47,388 nucleotides of DNA from Flammeovirgaceae bacterium UBA976 (GTDB taxonomy: Bacteria > Bacteroidota > Bacteroidia > Cytophagales > Cyclobacteriaceae), in the NCBI GenBank assembly GCA_002292365.1, contig DBBU01000074.1:1-47388 (forward strand), read 5' to 3'. Positions 36,863 to 45,481 of the stretch are shown here, piece by piece (positions within the stretch are counted from its first letter, which is position 1; each line of letters begins with the position of its first letter). The notes under the pieces were generated by a model, which made no database searches, was not told where the DNA came from, and saw only the letters and a list, made by a program, of their open reading frames with translations. A program made the translations under genes and the position numbers.

Positions 36863-37825
36863 GTGTTACTTTATAAATTGATCTTTAGTTTATTTTTTTC
36901 CCTTATGATGACCCATCCATCTTTAGTCAGTACTCCTTTGGAAAATTATGAGGAAACTGTTCTTGGAGATCAGAAAATCATAAAAATGCGAGCGATTGCT
37001 TCAGGTAATTATGCTATGGGCAGTATGGATGGAGGATTTCAAAATAAAGGGGTCCAAAGCCCACAATATGAGGTTTATGTAGATGCTTTCTGGATGAGCG
37101 AGAAGGAAATTTCATGGGAAATTTATCAAGAATTTTTATATAGAGAAAAAGATCATATCAGGGCAGATGATTATGGAGATTTAGTATTGGAGATTGATGG
37201 TCTTTCTGCTGCTACCATGCCTTATGTTAATTTCAATGTAACAAATCATCCTGTTATTGACGTGACACAATATGCAGCTTCTATGTTCTGTAAATGGCTT
37301 TCTGCAAAAACAGGGAGGTTCTATCGTTTACCCACTGAGGCAGAATGGGAATATGCCTGTCGTGCAGGGACCACAGAACCTTACTCTTTTGACCCAAATT
37401 TAATAGATGATTATGCCTGGTATGCAGATAATAGTCAGGGTACTTTTCATCCGAGTGGTTTGAAAAAGCCGAATTCATTTGGGTTATATGATATGCATGG
37501 CAACGTTGCTGAATGGGTATTGGACCATTATGATCCCAAGGGGTATGACACTGCATTAGATAGTGGTCATTTTTTTTTAAGAAAGGAGAGCCTTTACCCG
37601 AGAGTATTTAGAGGCGGGTCATGGCGAGATCCCAAAGAAGCTCTTCGTTCTTCGGAAAGAGATTACTCAAGTCCAAAACTAAAGCAGCGAGATCCCCAAT
37701 TGCCTAAGAGCTTATGGTGGCATACCGATGCCCCTCACATCGGCTTTAGAGTAGTGAGATCAAATAAAATCCTTAATTTAGATGAAATGAATTTGTATTG
37801 GGGTAACCCCATTAAAGAATATTAA
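36863..37825 (+). CDS. SUMF1/formylglycine-generating-enzyme-like exported protein
   Basis: A 320-residue exported protein that begins at a GTG (36863): the in-frame TAA at 36845 excludes anything earlier and no ATG lies between. AAGAAAGG just upstream is an unusually good Shine-Dalgarno-like site. The FGE-sulfatase fold is shown by GNYAMGS, WMSEKEISWEIYQEF, YRLPTEAEWEYACRAG, GLYDMHGNVAEWVLD and FRGGSW. Whether the catalytic Cys pair is present is not clear, so it may be a non-enzymatic member like GldJ/GldK. It is first in a run with Gfo/Idh/MocA and TIM-barrel genes. Confidence 0.88.
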   Translation: MLLYKLIFSLFFSLMMTHPSLVSTPLENYEETVLGDQKIIKMRAIASGNYAMGSMDGGFQNKGVQSPQYEVYVDAFWMSEKEISWEIYQEFLYREKDHIRADDYGDLVLEIDGLSAATMPYVNFNVTNHPVIDVTQYAASMFCKWLSAKTGRFYRLPTEAEWEYACRAGTTEPYSFDPNLIDDYAWYADNSQGTFHPSGLKKPNSFGLYDMHGNVAEWVLDHYDPKGYDTALDSGHFFLRKESLYPRVFRGGSWRDPKEALRSSERDYSSPKLKQRDPQLPKSLWWHTDAPHIGFRVVRSNKILNLDEMNLYWGNPIKEY

Positions 37826-37836
37826 TCCTAAATAGA

Positions 37837-39168
37837 ATGAAGAGAGCACAGACAAATGAAGCAAGAAGGAAATTTTTAAGGAAAACTGTGGCTTATACAG
37901 GAGCAGGCTTATTGGCCTCTAAGCTACCTACTCAGGCCCACGCCTATGTGGCAGGAGTAGGTGAAATCAGCGTGGCCTTGGTGGGTTGTGGGGGTAGAGG
38001 AACGGGTGCTGCTGCACAAGCTATACAAGCAGATCCCGCAGTAAGGTTAGTGGCTATGGCAGATGTTTTTGACGATCAGTTGCAAAATAGTTTCAAAGGA
38101 TTGTCCATGAAGCTTGCTGATTCTGGTCAAATTAAAGTAAGTCCAGAAACAATGTTTGTTGGATTTGATGCTTATAAAAAAGCCATTGATAGGGCAGATG
38201 TTGTTATTTTGACTACGCCTCCAGGGTTTAGGCCTGTGCATTTCGAATATGCTGTCAATCAAGGTAAACATGTTTTTATGGAAAAACCTTTGGCCACAGA
38301 TGTGATAGGCATAAAGAGAATATTAGCTGCAGGGAAATTAGCCAAACAAAAAAAATTAAATGTGATTGTCGGTCTTCAGCGACATTATCAAAAAAATTAT
38401 TTGACCGCACATGAATTGGTGCAAAAAGGAAAAATAGGTGATATTGTCTCTGGACAAGTATATTGGAATAGCCCAGGTGTATGGGTACGTAAAAGGCAAT
38501 ATCAGCAAACAGAATTAGAATATCAGATGCGCAATTGGTATTATTTTAACTGGATTTGTGGGGATCATATCTTGGAGCAACACATACACAACATAGATGT
38601 AGCTAATTGGTTTATTGGATCGATCCCTTTAAGTGCACAAGGAATGGGTGGCCGAGAGACGAGAAAAGGGCGAGATCATGGACATATTTTTGATCACCAT
38701 TTCGTAGAGTTCACTTATCCTGAAGGTCAAATAATATCCAGCCAATGTAGGCATCAAAGGGGATGTATGAATCGAGTGGAAGAAGTTTTTCAAGGGACCA
38801 AGGGGCATTTGCGGATAAATAGTGAAAATTTTGCTTCAATTAATTCAAATAACGGAAAATCAATTTATCAACATGTAGATCAAGGTGATGTGAATCCCTA
38901 TCAGCAAGAGCATAATTTATTGTTTACAGCAATTAAATCAGGGACATATCAGTTTGACGATGTACCTAATGGAGCCAACAGTACCATGACCGCAATTCTA
39001 GGAAGAATGGCTACTTATTCAGGTCAAGTTTTGACCTGGGACCAAGCGATGGCATCAGATCTTAAGTTGGTGCCAGATTTGAACTCATTCAATGACCTAG
39101 CCCCAGTAGTCCCCAATACAGAAGGTCACTATCCAGTTCCTGTTCCAGGCGTCACTACATTCATCTAA
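37837..39168 (+). CDS. Tat-exported Gfo/Idh/MocA-family oxidoreductase
   Basis: A 443-residue protein with a twin-arginine signal (RRKFLRKTVAYTG, cleaved near THAHA). The Rossmann site is VALVGCGGRGTG, and the family EKP motif is in HVFMEKPLATD. The C-terminal domain has a conserved Asn-Trp-Tyr-Tyr and an H-x-H stretch (EQHIHNIDVANW) of the substrate pocket. It would oxidise or dehydrate a sugar or cyclitol derivative with NAD(P), probably with a tightly bound cofactor outside the cytoplasm. It lies 11 bases after the SUMF1 gene and 12 before the TIM-barrel gene, so the three form one unit. Confidence 0.92.
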   Translation: MKRAQTNEARRKFLRKTVAYTGAGLLASKLPTQAHAYVAGVGEISVALVGCGGRGTGAAAQAIQADPAVRLVAMADVFDDQLQNSFKGLSMKLADSGQIKVSPETMFVGFDAYKKAIDRADVVILTTPPGFRPVHFEYAVNQGKHVFMEKPLATDVIGIKRILAAGKLAKQKKLNVIVGLQRHYQKNYLTAHELVQKGKIGDIVSGQVYWNSPGVWVRKRQYQQTELEYQMRNWYYFNWICGDHILEQHIHNIDVANWFIGSIPLSAQGMGGRETRKGRDHGHIFDHHFVEFTYPEGQIISSQCRHQRGCMNRVEEVFQGTKGHLRINSENFASINSNNGKSIYQHVDQGDVNPYQQEHNLLFTAIKSGTYQFDDVPNGANSTMTAILGRMATYSGQVLTWDQAMASDLKLVPDLNSFNDLAPVVPNTEGHYPVPVPGVTTFI

Positions 39169-39180
39169 AATATTTCTAAA

Positions 39181-40101
39181 ATGTCAAGAAGAACATTCTT
39201 AAAAAATGGTGTAGCGGCAGCTGTATTGCCTTTATTTGGTTTCCAGAATATGGATAGAGATCATTTGGGGGGTCTAGATCATTCGCGGTTTAACCTTAAT
39301 TATGCCCCACATTTCGGAATGTTCAAATCACATGCAGGTGAAGATTTGATCTCTCAATTGGATTTTATGGCTGAGTACGGATTTAAATCTTTTGAAGACA
39401 ATGAAATGCGAATGCGTTCAAAGGCTACTCAAAATCAAATAGCCGAGACTATAATAAAAAATGGAATGACTATGGGTGTATTCGTTGGTCATAAAATTTA
39501 TTGGGATCAACCCAATCTCACGAATGGCAATACAGATCTAAGAGATGAGTTTTTGGCAGATATTAAGTCCTCGATTGAAGTAGCCAAGCGAGTAAATGCT
39601 AAATGGATGACCGTAGTCCCCGGTTATGTTGATTTGAAACTTCAAGAAGGATATCAAACGGCCCACCTTATTGAAGCACTACGCAGAGCTTGTGATCTAC
39701 TAGAGCCCGAGGGCTTGGTAATGGTATTGGAGCCACTTAATCCTCGCGACCATGCGGGTCAATTTCTTTCCAAAATTCCGCAAGCTTATGAGATCTGTCG
39801 GGCTGTTGACAGTCCATCATGTAAGATTTTATTTGACATTTATCATCAGCAAATCACTGAAGGTAATATCATTCCAAATATTGACCATTCATGGTCAGAA
39901 ATTGCTTATTTTCAGATTGGAGATAACCCTGGTCGTAACGAACCGACCACAGGAGAGTTAAACTATCAAAACATTTTTGAGCACATTCATGCCAAAGGAT
40001 ATCAGGGAATCCTTGGAATGGAGCATGGTAATTCCGAGGGAGGAAAACGAGGAGAATTAGCCGTCATAGCTGCTTATCGTAAAGTTGATAATTTCCTTTA
40101 A
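39181..40101 (+). CDS. Exported hydroxypyruvate-isomerase-like TIM-barrel protein
   Basis: A 306-residue sugar-phosphate-isomerase/epimerase-type TIM barrel with a twin-arginine signal (MSRRTFLKNGVAAA). Metal-site residues include Glu in MVLEPLN, Asp in ILFDIYHQQ, His in the same strand and Glu in GMEHG, the family set for a divalent cation. It would isomerise a keto/aldo sugar, and its partner oxidoreductase immediately upstream fits a periplasmic sugar pathway. Length is normal. Confidence 0.88.
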   Translation: MSRRTFLKNGVAAAVLPLFGFQNMDRDHLGGLDHSRFNLNYAPHFGMFKSHAGEDLISQLDFMAEYGFKSFEDNEMRMRSKATQNQIAETIIKNGMTMGVFVGHKIYWDQPNLTNGNTDLRDEFLADIKSSIEVAKRVNAKWMTVVPGYVDLKLQEGYQTAHLIEALRRACDLLEPEGLVMVLEPLNPRDHAGQFLSKIPQAYEICRAVDSPSCKILFDIYHQQITEGNIIPNIDHSWSEIAYFQIGDNPGRNEPTTGELNYQNIFEHIHAKGYQGILGMEHGNSEGGKRGELAVIAAYRKVDNFL

Positions 40102-40143
40102 TCTCTGACCAACCTTCCTTCTTAGAAGTCTATCTTTGCTGTT

Positions 40144-41175
40144 ATGAATAAAATTACGGCGGCTGACCTTTGGGAGGCCAGAAAAGACTGTGTTATTTTA
40201 GATGTACGCTCACCTGGGGAATTTCTTAAAGGACATATTCCAGGCGCATCTAATTTGCCTATTTTTTCTGATGAAGAGAGAGCGCGGGTGGGAACGCTGT
40301 ACAAACAAACGAGTAGGGAAGTGGCATTTCTTGAAGGTTTAGATTTCATAGGTCCAAAACTAAGATTTTTCATAGAGGAGACGACAAGATTGGCTCCTGA
40401 TAAAAAAATATTGATTCATTGCTGGAGAGGAGGACTGCGCAGTCAAAGTATAGCCGTCTTACTGGAAGCGGCTGGTTTTTCATGTCAATTATTGGAAGGT
40501 GGATACAAATCCTACCGTACGCATTGCCGGGAGGTCCTCATGGCTGAGGATGCCCATCTGATCTTGTTAGGGGGCAAAACAGGGAGCGGTAAAACGGACA
40601 TATTGAATGAACTGATGGATCTTCAAGAACAGGTCATCGACTTAGAGGGCCTGGCCCATCACAAAGGTTCTGTTTTTGGTATGTTGGGACAAGAACCACA
40701 ACCAACCAAAGAGCAGTTTGAGAATAATCTTTACGAATGTTTTTCTTCTTTTGATCTTAAAAAACGTATTTGGCTTGAAAGTGAGAGTCAATCTATCGGA
40801 CAAGCTTTTATTCCCGATGCGGTGTTCAAAAAATTTCGGAACTCCCCTATTTTTGTCGTAGAACGTACCTTTGATCAGCGGATCCATCGACTTGTCAATG
40901 ATTATGGCCAATTTCAAAAGAAAGAGCTCATCCATGCTTTTAAGAAGATTGAGAAAAGGTTGGGAGGACAGCATCTAAAAGCTGCCTTAGAAGCGATTAA
41001 GGTTGGTGATGGTGAAGAGGCCTGTGCCATTGCGCTGGGATATTATGATAAGGCTTATGAGAGATCTACCATAGACAATGGCTTTACCTTGGCGACTTCG
41101 ATCAGCACCTTGAAAATGACAGACCAACAAATAGCTCAAAAACTGATACTTACTGCCAAAAAAAATGGATTATAA
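40144..41175 (+). CDS. mnmH: tRNA 2-selenouridine synthase (MnmH/SelU)
   Basis: A 343-residue enzyme. The N-terminal rhodanese domain (1-~130) has the catalytic Cys93 in HCWRGG; the C-terminal P-loop domain has Walker A GGKTGSGKT at 143-151. It converts 2-thiouridine at the wobble base of tRNA Lys, Glu and Gln to 2-selenouridine through geranylation and selenation, using selenophosphate. selD starts inside its last codons (11-base overlap), so selenophosphate supply and use are translationally coupled. The gene is of usual length. It is 42 bases after the TIM-barrel gene, so it may be read through from that unit. Confidence 0.97.
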   Translation: MNKITAADLWEARKDCVILDVRSPGEFLKGHIPGASNLPIFSDEERARVGTLYKQTSREVAFLEGLDFIGPKLRFFIEETTRLAPDKKILIHCWRGGLRSQSIAVLLEAAGFSCQLLEGGYKSYRTHCREVLMAEDAHLILLGGKTGSGKTDILNELMDLQEQVIDLEGLAHHKGSVFGMLGQEPQPTKEQFENNLYECFSSFDLKKRIWLESESQSIGQAFIPDAVFKKFRNSPIFVVERTFDQRIHRLVNDYGQFQKKELIHAFKKIEKRLGGQHLKAALEAIKVGDGEEACAIALGYYDKAYERSTIDNGFTLATSISTLKMTDQQIAQKLILTAKKNGL

Positions 41176-42190
41176 ATTAACGAAATACAGTCATGGTGCC
41201 GGCTGTGGTTGTAAAATAGCCCCACAAGTATTGGATGATATATTAGGGCAAAATAGAGAGAATCTTTTCCCTAATTTATTGGTTGGAAATCAAGAAAGGG
41301 ATGATGCTGCAGTATTTGATTTAGGTGATGGTACGGCGGTAATTAGTACCACGGACTTTTTTATGCCCATCGTAGATGATCCATATGATTTTGGAAGAAT
41401 TGCAGCAGTAAATGCAATGAGTGATATTTATGCCATGGGGGGTAATCCTTTGATGGCCATAGCAATTTTGGGTTGGCCCATCAATGAAATACCGGCCTCT
41501 GTTGCCCATCAAGTCATTGAAGGGGCTCGATTTGTCTGTAAGCAGGCACATATACCTTTGGCAGGAGGGCACAGCATAGATAGTTCTGAGCCTATTTTTG
41601 GTTTAGCTGTGACGGGTAAAGTAGCGGTCAAAAACTTAAAAAAGAACAAAGGGGCAAGGCCTGGAGATATACTCTTTTTAACCAAGCCCCTAGGGGTAGG
41701 CATCATTACTACTGCTATTAAGCAAAATCTATTGATCGAAGAGGGTGCCGCGTTGGCCCTGGCGTCCATGACCCAACTCAATGATGTTGGGGCCATGTTG
41801 GCCACATTAAAGGGTGTTCATGCCATGACCGATGTGACGGGATTTGGTTTGTTGGGTCATTTAATTGAGATGTGTGAGGCGTCAGAGATCAGTGCAGAAA
41901 TTAATTTTGAGGTAATACCTCAATTGCCGCATCTACAATCTTATCTTAACCAAGGATCCTATCCTGGTGGAACGACTAGAAATTGGGAGAGCTATGGTGA
42001 GAAAGTTGAGTTAAAAAATAAAAATCAACGGCTCATTTTAGCTGATCCGCAGACCAGCGGTGGACTTTTGGTCGCTGTAGCCCCAGAAAGCACAACTGAT
42101 TTTTTAAAGTTGGTCAAAACCGTGGGTTTAGAACTGGCGGCTATAGGTACTATGCAACAGGGAAAGTCAAAAAAGGTGTATGTGAAGTAA
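41165..42190 (+). CDS. selD: Selenide, water dikinase (SelD)
   Basis: A 341-residue enzyme that makes selenophosphate from selenide and ATP. The catalytic loop is HGAGCGCK with the nucleophile Cys14 (not selenocysteine) and Cys16 and Lys17. Other family marks are DDAAV, TTDFFMPIVDDP, GGHSID, and DPQTSGGLL. It overlaps mnmH by 11 bases. No selA or selB is seen in the window, so selenium here may be used only for tRNA modification (inference limited to this window). Confidence 0.97.
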   Translation: MDYKLTKYSHGAGCGCKIAPQVLDDILGQNRENLFPNLLVGNQERDDAAVFDLGDGTAVISTTDFFMPIVDDPYDFGRIAAVNAMSDIYAMGGNPLMAIAILGWPINEIPASVAHQVIEGARFVCKQAHIPLAGGHSIDSSEPIFGLAVTGKVAVKNLKKNKGARPGDILFLTKPLGVGIITTAIKQNLLIEEGAALALASMTQLNDVGAMLATLKGVHAMTDVTGFGLLGHLIEMCEASEISAEINFEVIPQLPHLQSYLNQGSYPGGTTRNWESYGEKVELKNKNQRLILADPQTSGGLLVAVAPESTTDFLKLVKTVGLELAAIGTMQQGKSKKVYVK

Positions 42191-42390
42191 TAATCTTTCC
42201 ATCTCTTTTTTTTAGAGGGTTTTTATGACTTTCCCTAGCAAATTCAAATTTTTCCATGGTATCATTTCTGGTGGCCACCTTTTGAAAGATTTAGGTATTA
42301 ATCTACCTCTGCGTTTTGTCAATCCTTTTTTTTTAATTCTGATTACTAAGGAATCCTGCGAATCCCTTAAATGACCACCTGAATGAAACC

Positions 42391-42874
42391 CTAGCCATTT
42401 AAAACAGCCAAGATGCGATCAGGCGTAAAAGGCAAATGTCTTAAATGTTTACCTGTCAGTTTTAGAAAAGCATTGGCAATTGCACCGGCCATCATGGGTG
42501 TGGCGGTTTCACCGATACTTTCTGGCTTTTCGCTGGAAGGGATAAATGGAGTTTCAATGCTGTCTGGAACCTCTTGTATTATAACCTAAGGAATAATAGT
42601 GAAAATTGGATTGCTGTATTTGTCCATCCACAATGGTTATTTGTTCTTTGAGTACGCTGCTCATGTCCATGATGATGCCTCCTTCCATTTGGGCCTTGAC
42701 ATTGTTGGGTTGAATGATCATACCCACATCTAAGGCAATCCAGAAATGATGTGCTTTAATGGTGCCCGTCAGTCTCAAATCTTCGCGAAGTACCCAAAGC
42801 AAGGAGGTTCCTGCGGCTACTTCGACGTCATAAGATGTTTTATTGATGTTTAGTGTATGCTTAGGCATAGCCAT
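42391..42874 (-). pseudogene. iorA/iorB deletion chimera with frameshift
   Basis: A broken remnant of an isoquinoline 1-oxidoreductase-type molybdenum enzyme. Residues 1-38 of one frame match the N-terminus of the small iron-sulfur subunit (LNINKTSYDVEV, LLWVLREDLRLTGT). At codon 39 (nt ~42760) it jumps to the C-terminal part of the large molybdopterin subunit (WIALDVGMIIQPNNVKAQMEGGI, QQSNFHYYS). That frame stops at 42554, but the expected C-terminus continues in a neighbouring frame (EVPDSIETPFIPSSEKPESI, AIANAFLKLTGK, HLPFTPDRIL) to a TAG at 42391. So a large internal deletion plus a later frameshift removed the iron-sulfur Cys and the Mo domain. It cannot be functional. Confidence 0.85.
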
Positions 42875-42910
42875 ATATTTTCAATCAATTTATTAAATAT
42901 ATATGGCTAT
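42867..42910. repeat. 12-bp inverted repeat at the iorA start
   Basis: ATAGCCATATAT at 42867-42878 is the exact reverse complement of ATATATGGCTAT at 42899-42910, with a 20-base spacer. The left arm covers the iorA-like start codon. It could be an operator or a leader hairpin of the lost gene. Confidence 0.5.
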
Positions 42911-43204
42911 TAATGCATGTATATGTCAATTTTTTTTGATTATTCTCAGACCTGATATGATCAATGGATAGCGGGTGTACACCTTGAAATTGCAAGAAGC
43001 ACAAGCTATTTAATCAATACTTTATGGCAAATAAAAAGATAGTCGCATTTACTTTTATCTATTGATTTGGGTACGGTTATTTACCTGGAGCATAATAAAA
43101 ATCAGGATAGTAAATACATATAAAGCTAATATATTATACCATGAAAACCTTTGGAAAAAATCAGAAGCGCTGAACTGAAGAATCCAAGAAGTGCAGAAGA
43201 AGGG
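42911..43204. other. Intergenic region, possible gene scraps
   Basis: No intact gene. A 28-codon stretch (~42960-43045, containing AGVHLEIARSTSYLINTLW) and another near 43150-43220 (EKIRSAELKNPRSAEEG) look protein-like but are short and have stops on both sides. They may be remnants of a regulator or other gene; no family was recognised. Confidence 0.35.
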
Positions 43205-43843
43205 TTAGGAAAAGTTATTTAATTCATTTCTGTAAAGCTTTTCAAGTGTATCTTTCAAGCTGTCTACATCTAGGCCCTCTGATGAAAAGGGGTCTAAAAT
43301 ACTATATCTTAAATGATTTCCTAGTTTAAGTGGAAAATTACCATTTTCAAAAATTTCATAGTTATTGTGTACCACAAAGGGGACGATAAGCGCGTCAGGC
43401 ATGGCATCAATCAATGCTTTGAGACCCCCCATTTTGAATGGACTTAGGTTAGCACTATTGCTTCGTGTACCTTCTGGGAAAATAACAATGGCATGGTTTT
43501 TTTTATTGATTTGATGACCATATTGAGATATCTGAGCAATCGCGTTATTTCCAGAATTCCTATCGATGAGCAAAGAGCCTCCCTTTCGCAGATTAAAGGA
43601 AATGCTCGGAATACCACGACCCAGTTCTTTTTTCGAAATGAATTTGGTATGCTGATGCCTGAAATACCATATAAGTGGGGGTAAATCCATCATATTTTGA
43701 TGATTAGACACGACGATAATGGATTGATCTGTTGGAATTTTCTCCATACCAAGGATCTGATGTCGAGTCAATAGCAGGCCTTGAATCAACATTAGCAATC
43801 TGTTCAGATAAATCACACTCCATCTATGTGCCTCATAACCCAT
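43205..43843 (-). CDS. PlsC-type 1-acyl-glycerol-3-phosphate acyltransferase
   Basis: A 212-residue acyltransferase from the ATG at 43843. The catalytic NHQNMMD (H-x4-D) and the acceptor-binding FPEGTRS are intact. Upstream the frame stays open for ~36 more codons that read as a strong membrane helix (LYYSFFFLLLFFFHLIQYF), as expected for the family N-terminus, yet has no ATG/GTG/TTG start. A likely start (TTG at 43959, MNKKLSKK) is in another frame, separated at a run of seven A (43936-43942 on the plus strand as T). So the true N-terminus may be shifted or the gene may start internally. It makes phosphatidic acid. Confidence 0.85.
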   Translation of the reverse strand: MGYEAHRWSVIYLNRLLMLIQGLLLTRHQILGMEKIPTDQSIIVVSNHQNMMDLPPLIWYFRHQHTKFISKKELGRGIPSISFNLRKGGSLLIDRNSGNNAIAQISQYGHQINKKNHAIVIFPEGTRSNSANLSPFKMGGLKALIDAMPDALIVPFVVHNNYEIFENGNFPLKLGNHLRYSILDPFSSEGLDVDSLKDTLEKLYRNELNNFS

Positions 43844-44075
43844 CAGATAATAGCAAAAGTATTGGATGAGGTGAAAGAAGAATAAGAGCAGAAAGAAAAA
43901 GCTGTAGTACAGGATACTAAGGAATATGGATTTTATTTTTTTGATAACTTTTTATTCAAAATTAAAGGTTTTTAAAAAACTAATCGAATATCAACTGTAA
44001 TTAATATTGGCAGGCTTCTTTAAAGCAGATATCAAAAATAATAGCATGTTTTAGAGTAGATGAATTTTTTACTCT

Positions 44076-44083
44076 TAATTTTG
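44076..44083 (+). promoter_or_regulatory. Candidate -7 box (TAATTTTG) for the GH26 gene
   Basis: Exact TAnnTTTG, 35 bases before the ATG at 44118; only a weak TTTTAG at the -33 position. Confidence 0.4.
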
Positions 44084-44117
44084 AACAGAGTCATGGATGA
44101 AATAATCTAAAATTAAT

Positions 44118-45209
44118 ATGTTTAAAACGATCGTTTTATGCGCTAGCCTAGTTTTTTCACAGGTGGTTTTAGCTCAATCGCTGATTGATGAAAAGGCATC
44201 GAAGAAAACAAATAATTTATATCAAAATCTGAAGAATTCTGCACAGAAAAATGTCTTTATCGGTCATCAAGATGATATGGCCTATGGCGTTAAATGGCAG
44301 GCAAAAAAAGGAAGATCAGATGTGAGAGAAACCGTAGGGTCTTATCCGGCGATGCATGGATGGACCATTGATTTCTCAGAGAATATTTACAATAACGATT
44401 CGATCAAGTATGATCAAATGAAACTTTGGATGAGGGAAGTATATTCGAGAGGTGGCATCAATGCTTTGTCCTGGCGTCCGACCTATTCAGATACCCAAAA
44501 AAACCCTTTTATATCTAATATGGAGCCAGCTAATGTATTACTTGGAGCCTCTTTGCATCAGGAATACGTGACACTCTTGAATCAATTGGCTCTTTTTCTT
44601 TCGCAGCTCAACATGCCGGTCATATTAAGGCTTTTTGATCAGCACAATACTCGAGAGGTTTGGTGGGGAAATGGAACTGAAGCATCTTTCGTTTCCCTCT
44701 GGAGATTTACCGTTGATTATCTCAAAGAGGTGAAGAAGGTGCACAATATAATTTACGCTTATTCACCCAATCGATCTTTTATGGAGAAATCAAATATGGA
44801 TAAGGATTATTTTTATGGTTATCCTGGAGATGATTATGTGGATGTTTTTGGATTGGTAAATTATATTGAATTTGAGGATACAGAGGCAAAGCGTCAAATC
44901 GCATCAAATAAGTTCAAGAATGATTTAATGTATCTGGATTATTTAGCTCATCAGAAAAATAAATTAGCGGCAATTACTGAAACAGGTCAAAATGGACTGA
45001 TGGATTCCCTCTGGTTTTCTCAAACTTTGTTGACCAGTTTTGAAGCCTTGGATCATGGAGCCCTAAGCTGGGTGACATTAGGTCCAAATAAGGACAGTAC
45101 ACATTATTATATTCCTTTTGACGAACACCCTGCGGCAGCTGATTTTAGAGAATTCAGAAAAAATCAACTCACAATTTTTGAAAATGATCTTGATGAAATA
45201 TATAAATGA
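44118..45209 (+). CDS. Glycoside hydrolase family 26 protein, probably lacking the acid/base Glu
   Basis: A 363-residue exported protein with a signal ending VVLAQ (~20). The GH26 TIM barrel is clear: FIGHQDDMAYGVKW, SDVRETVGSYPAMHGW, a nucleophile-strand AITETG with Glu288, and YPGDDYVDVFG. GH26 enzymes are beta-mannanases and related hydrolases. At the acid/base strand, where the family has R-x-x-H-E, this protein has RLFDQH (171-176): Gln175 stands at the Glu position (CAG, one base from GAG) and Asp174 at the His position. The usual SWH is SWR (Arg120). It may therefore be inactive or act as a binding protein. A broken sugar porter gene lies ~1.8 kb downstream on the same strand. Confidence 0.85.
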   Translation: MFKTIVLCASLVFSQVVLAQSLIDEKASKKTNNLYQNLKNSAQKNVFIGHQDDMAYGVKWQAKKGRSDVRETVGSYPAMHGWTIDFSENIYNNDSIKYDQMKLWMREVYSRGGINALSWRPTYSDTQKNPFISNMEPANVLLGASLHQEYVTLLNQLALFLSQLNMPVILRLFDQHNTREVWWGNGTEASFVSLWRFTVDYLKEVKKVHNIIYAYSPNRSFMEKSNMDKDYFYGYPGDDYVDVFGLVNYIEFEDTEAKRQIASNKFKNDLMYLDYLAHQKNKLAAITETGQNGLMDSLWFSQTLLTSFEALDHGALSWVTLGPNKDSTHYYIPFDEHPAAADFREFRKNQLTIFENDLDEIYK

Positions 45210-45481
45210 TGCTATCAGATAACAAACTAGAGAAAGAAATTTGAATGTATTGAGAGAGGCCAGCTTTATGATGGATTTCATAGACCCTTATGAAAATCGC
45301 ATATGTTTTCAAAATTAAATCAGTAATCTGAAGGGTGTGGAATAAAAAGTTTAATATAAACTAAAATGGACTGATTTTTGAAGTTTAGGGGAAGCAGGTT
45401 TTTTGCAAAAATTACCGAAAACAAGAATTAGAGTAATAGGTTTAATCCCGCAAACCATTTAATTTTAAGGGTTAGAATGAT

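Noticed and set aside
41165..42190. Selenocysteine in SelD
   Set aside because: The catalytic position is TGT-type Cys in the GCGCK loop, with no in-frame TGA.
42225..42374. 49-codon plus frame after selD
   Set aside because: No recognisable protein features, AT-rich homopolymer content, and no start signal.
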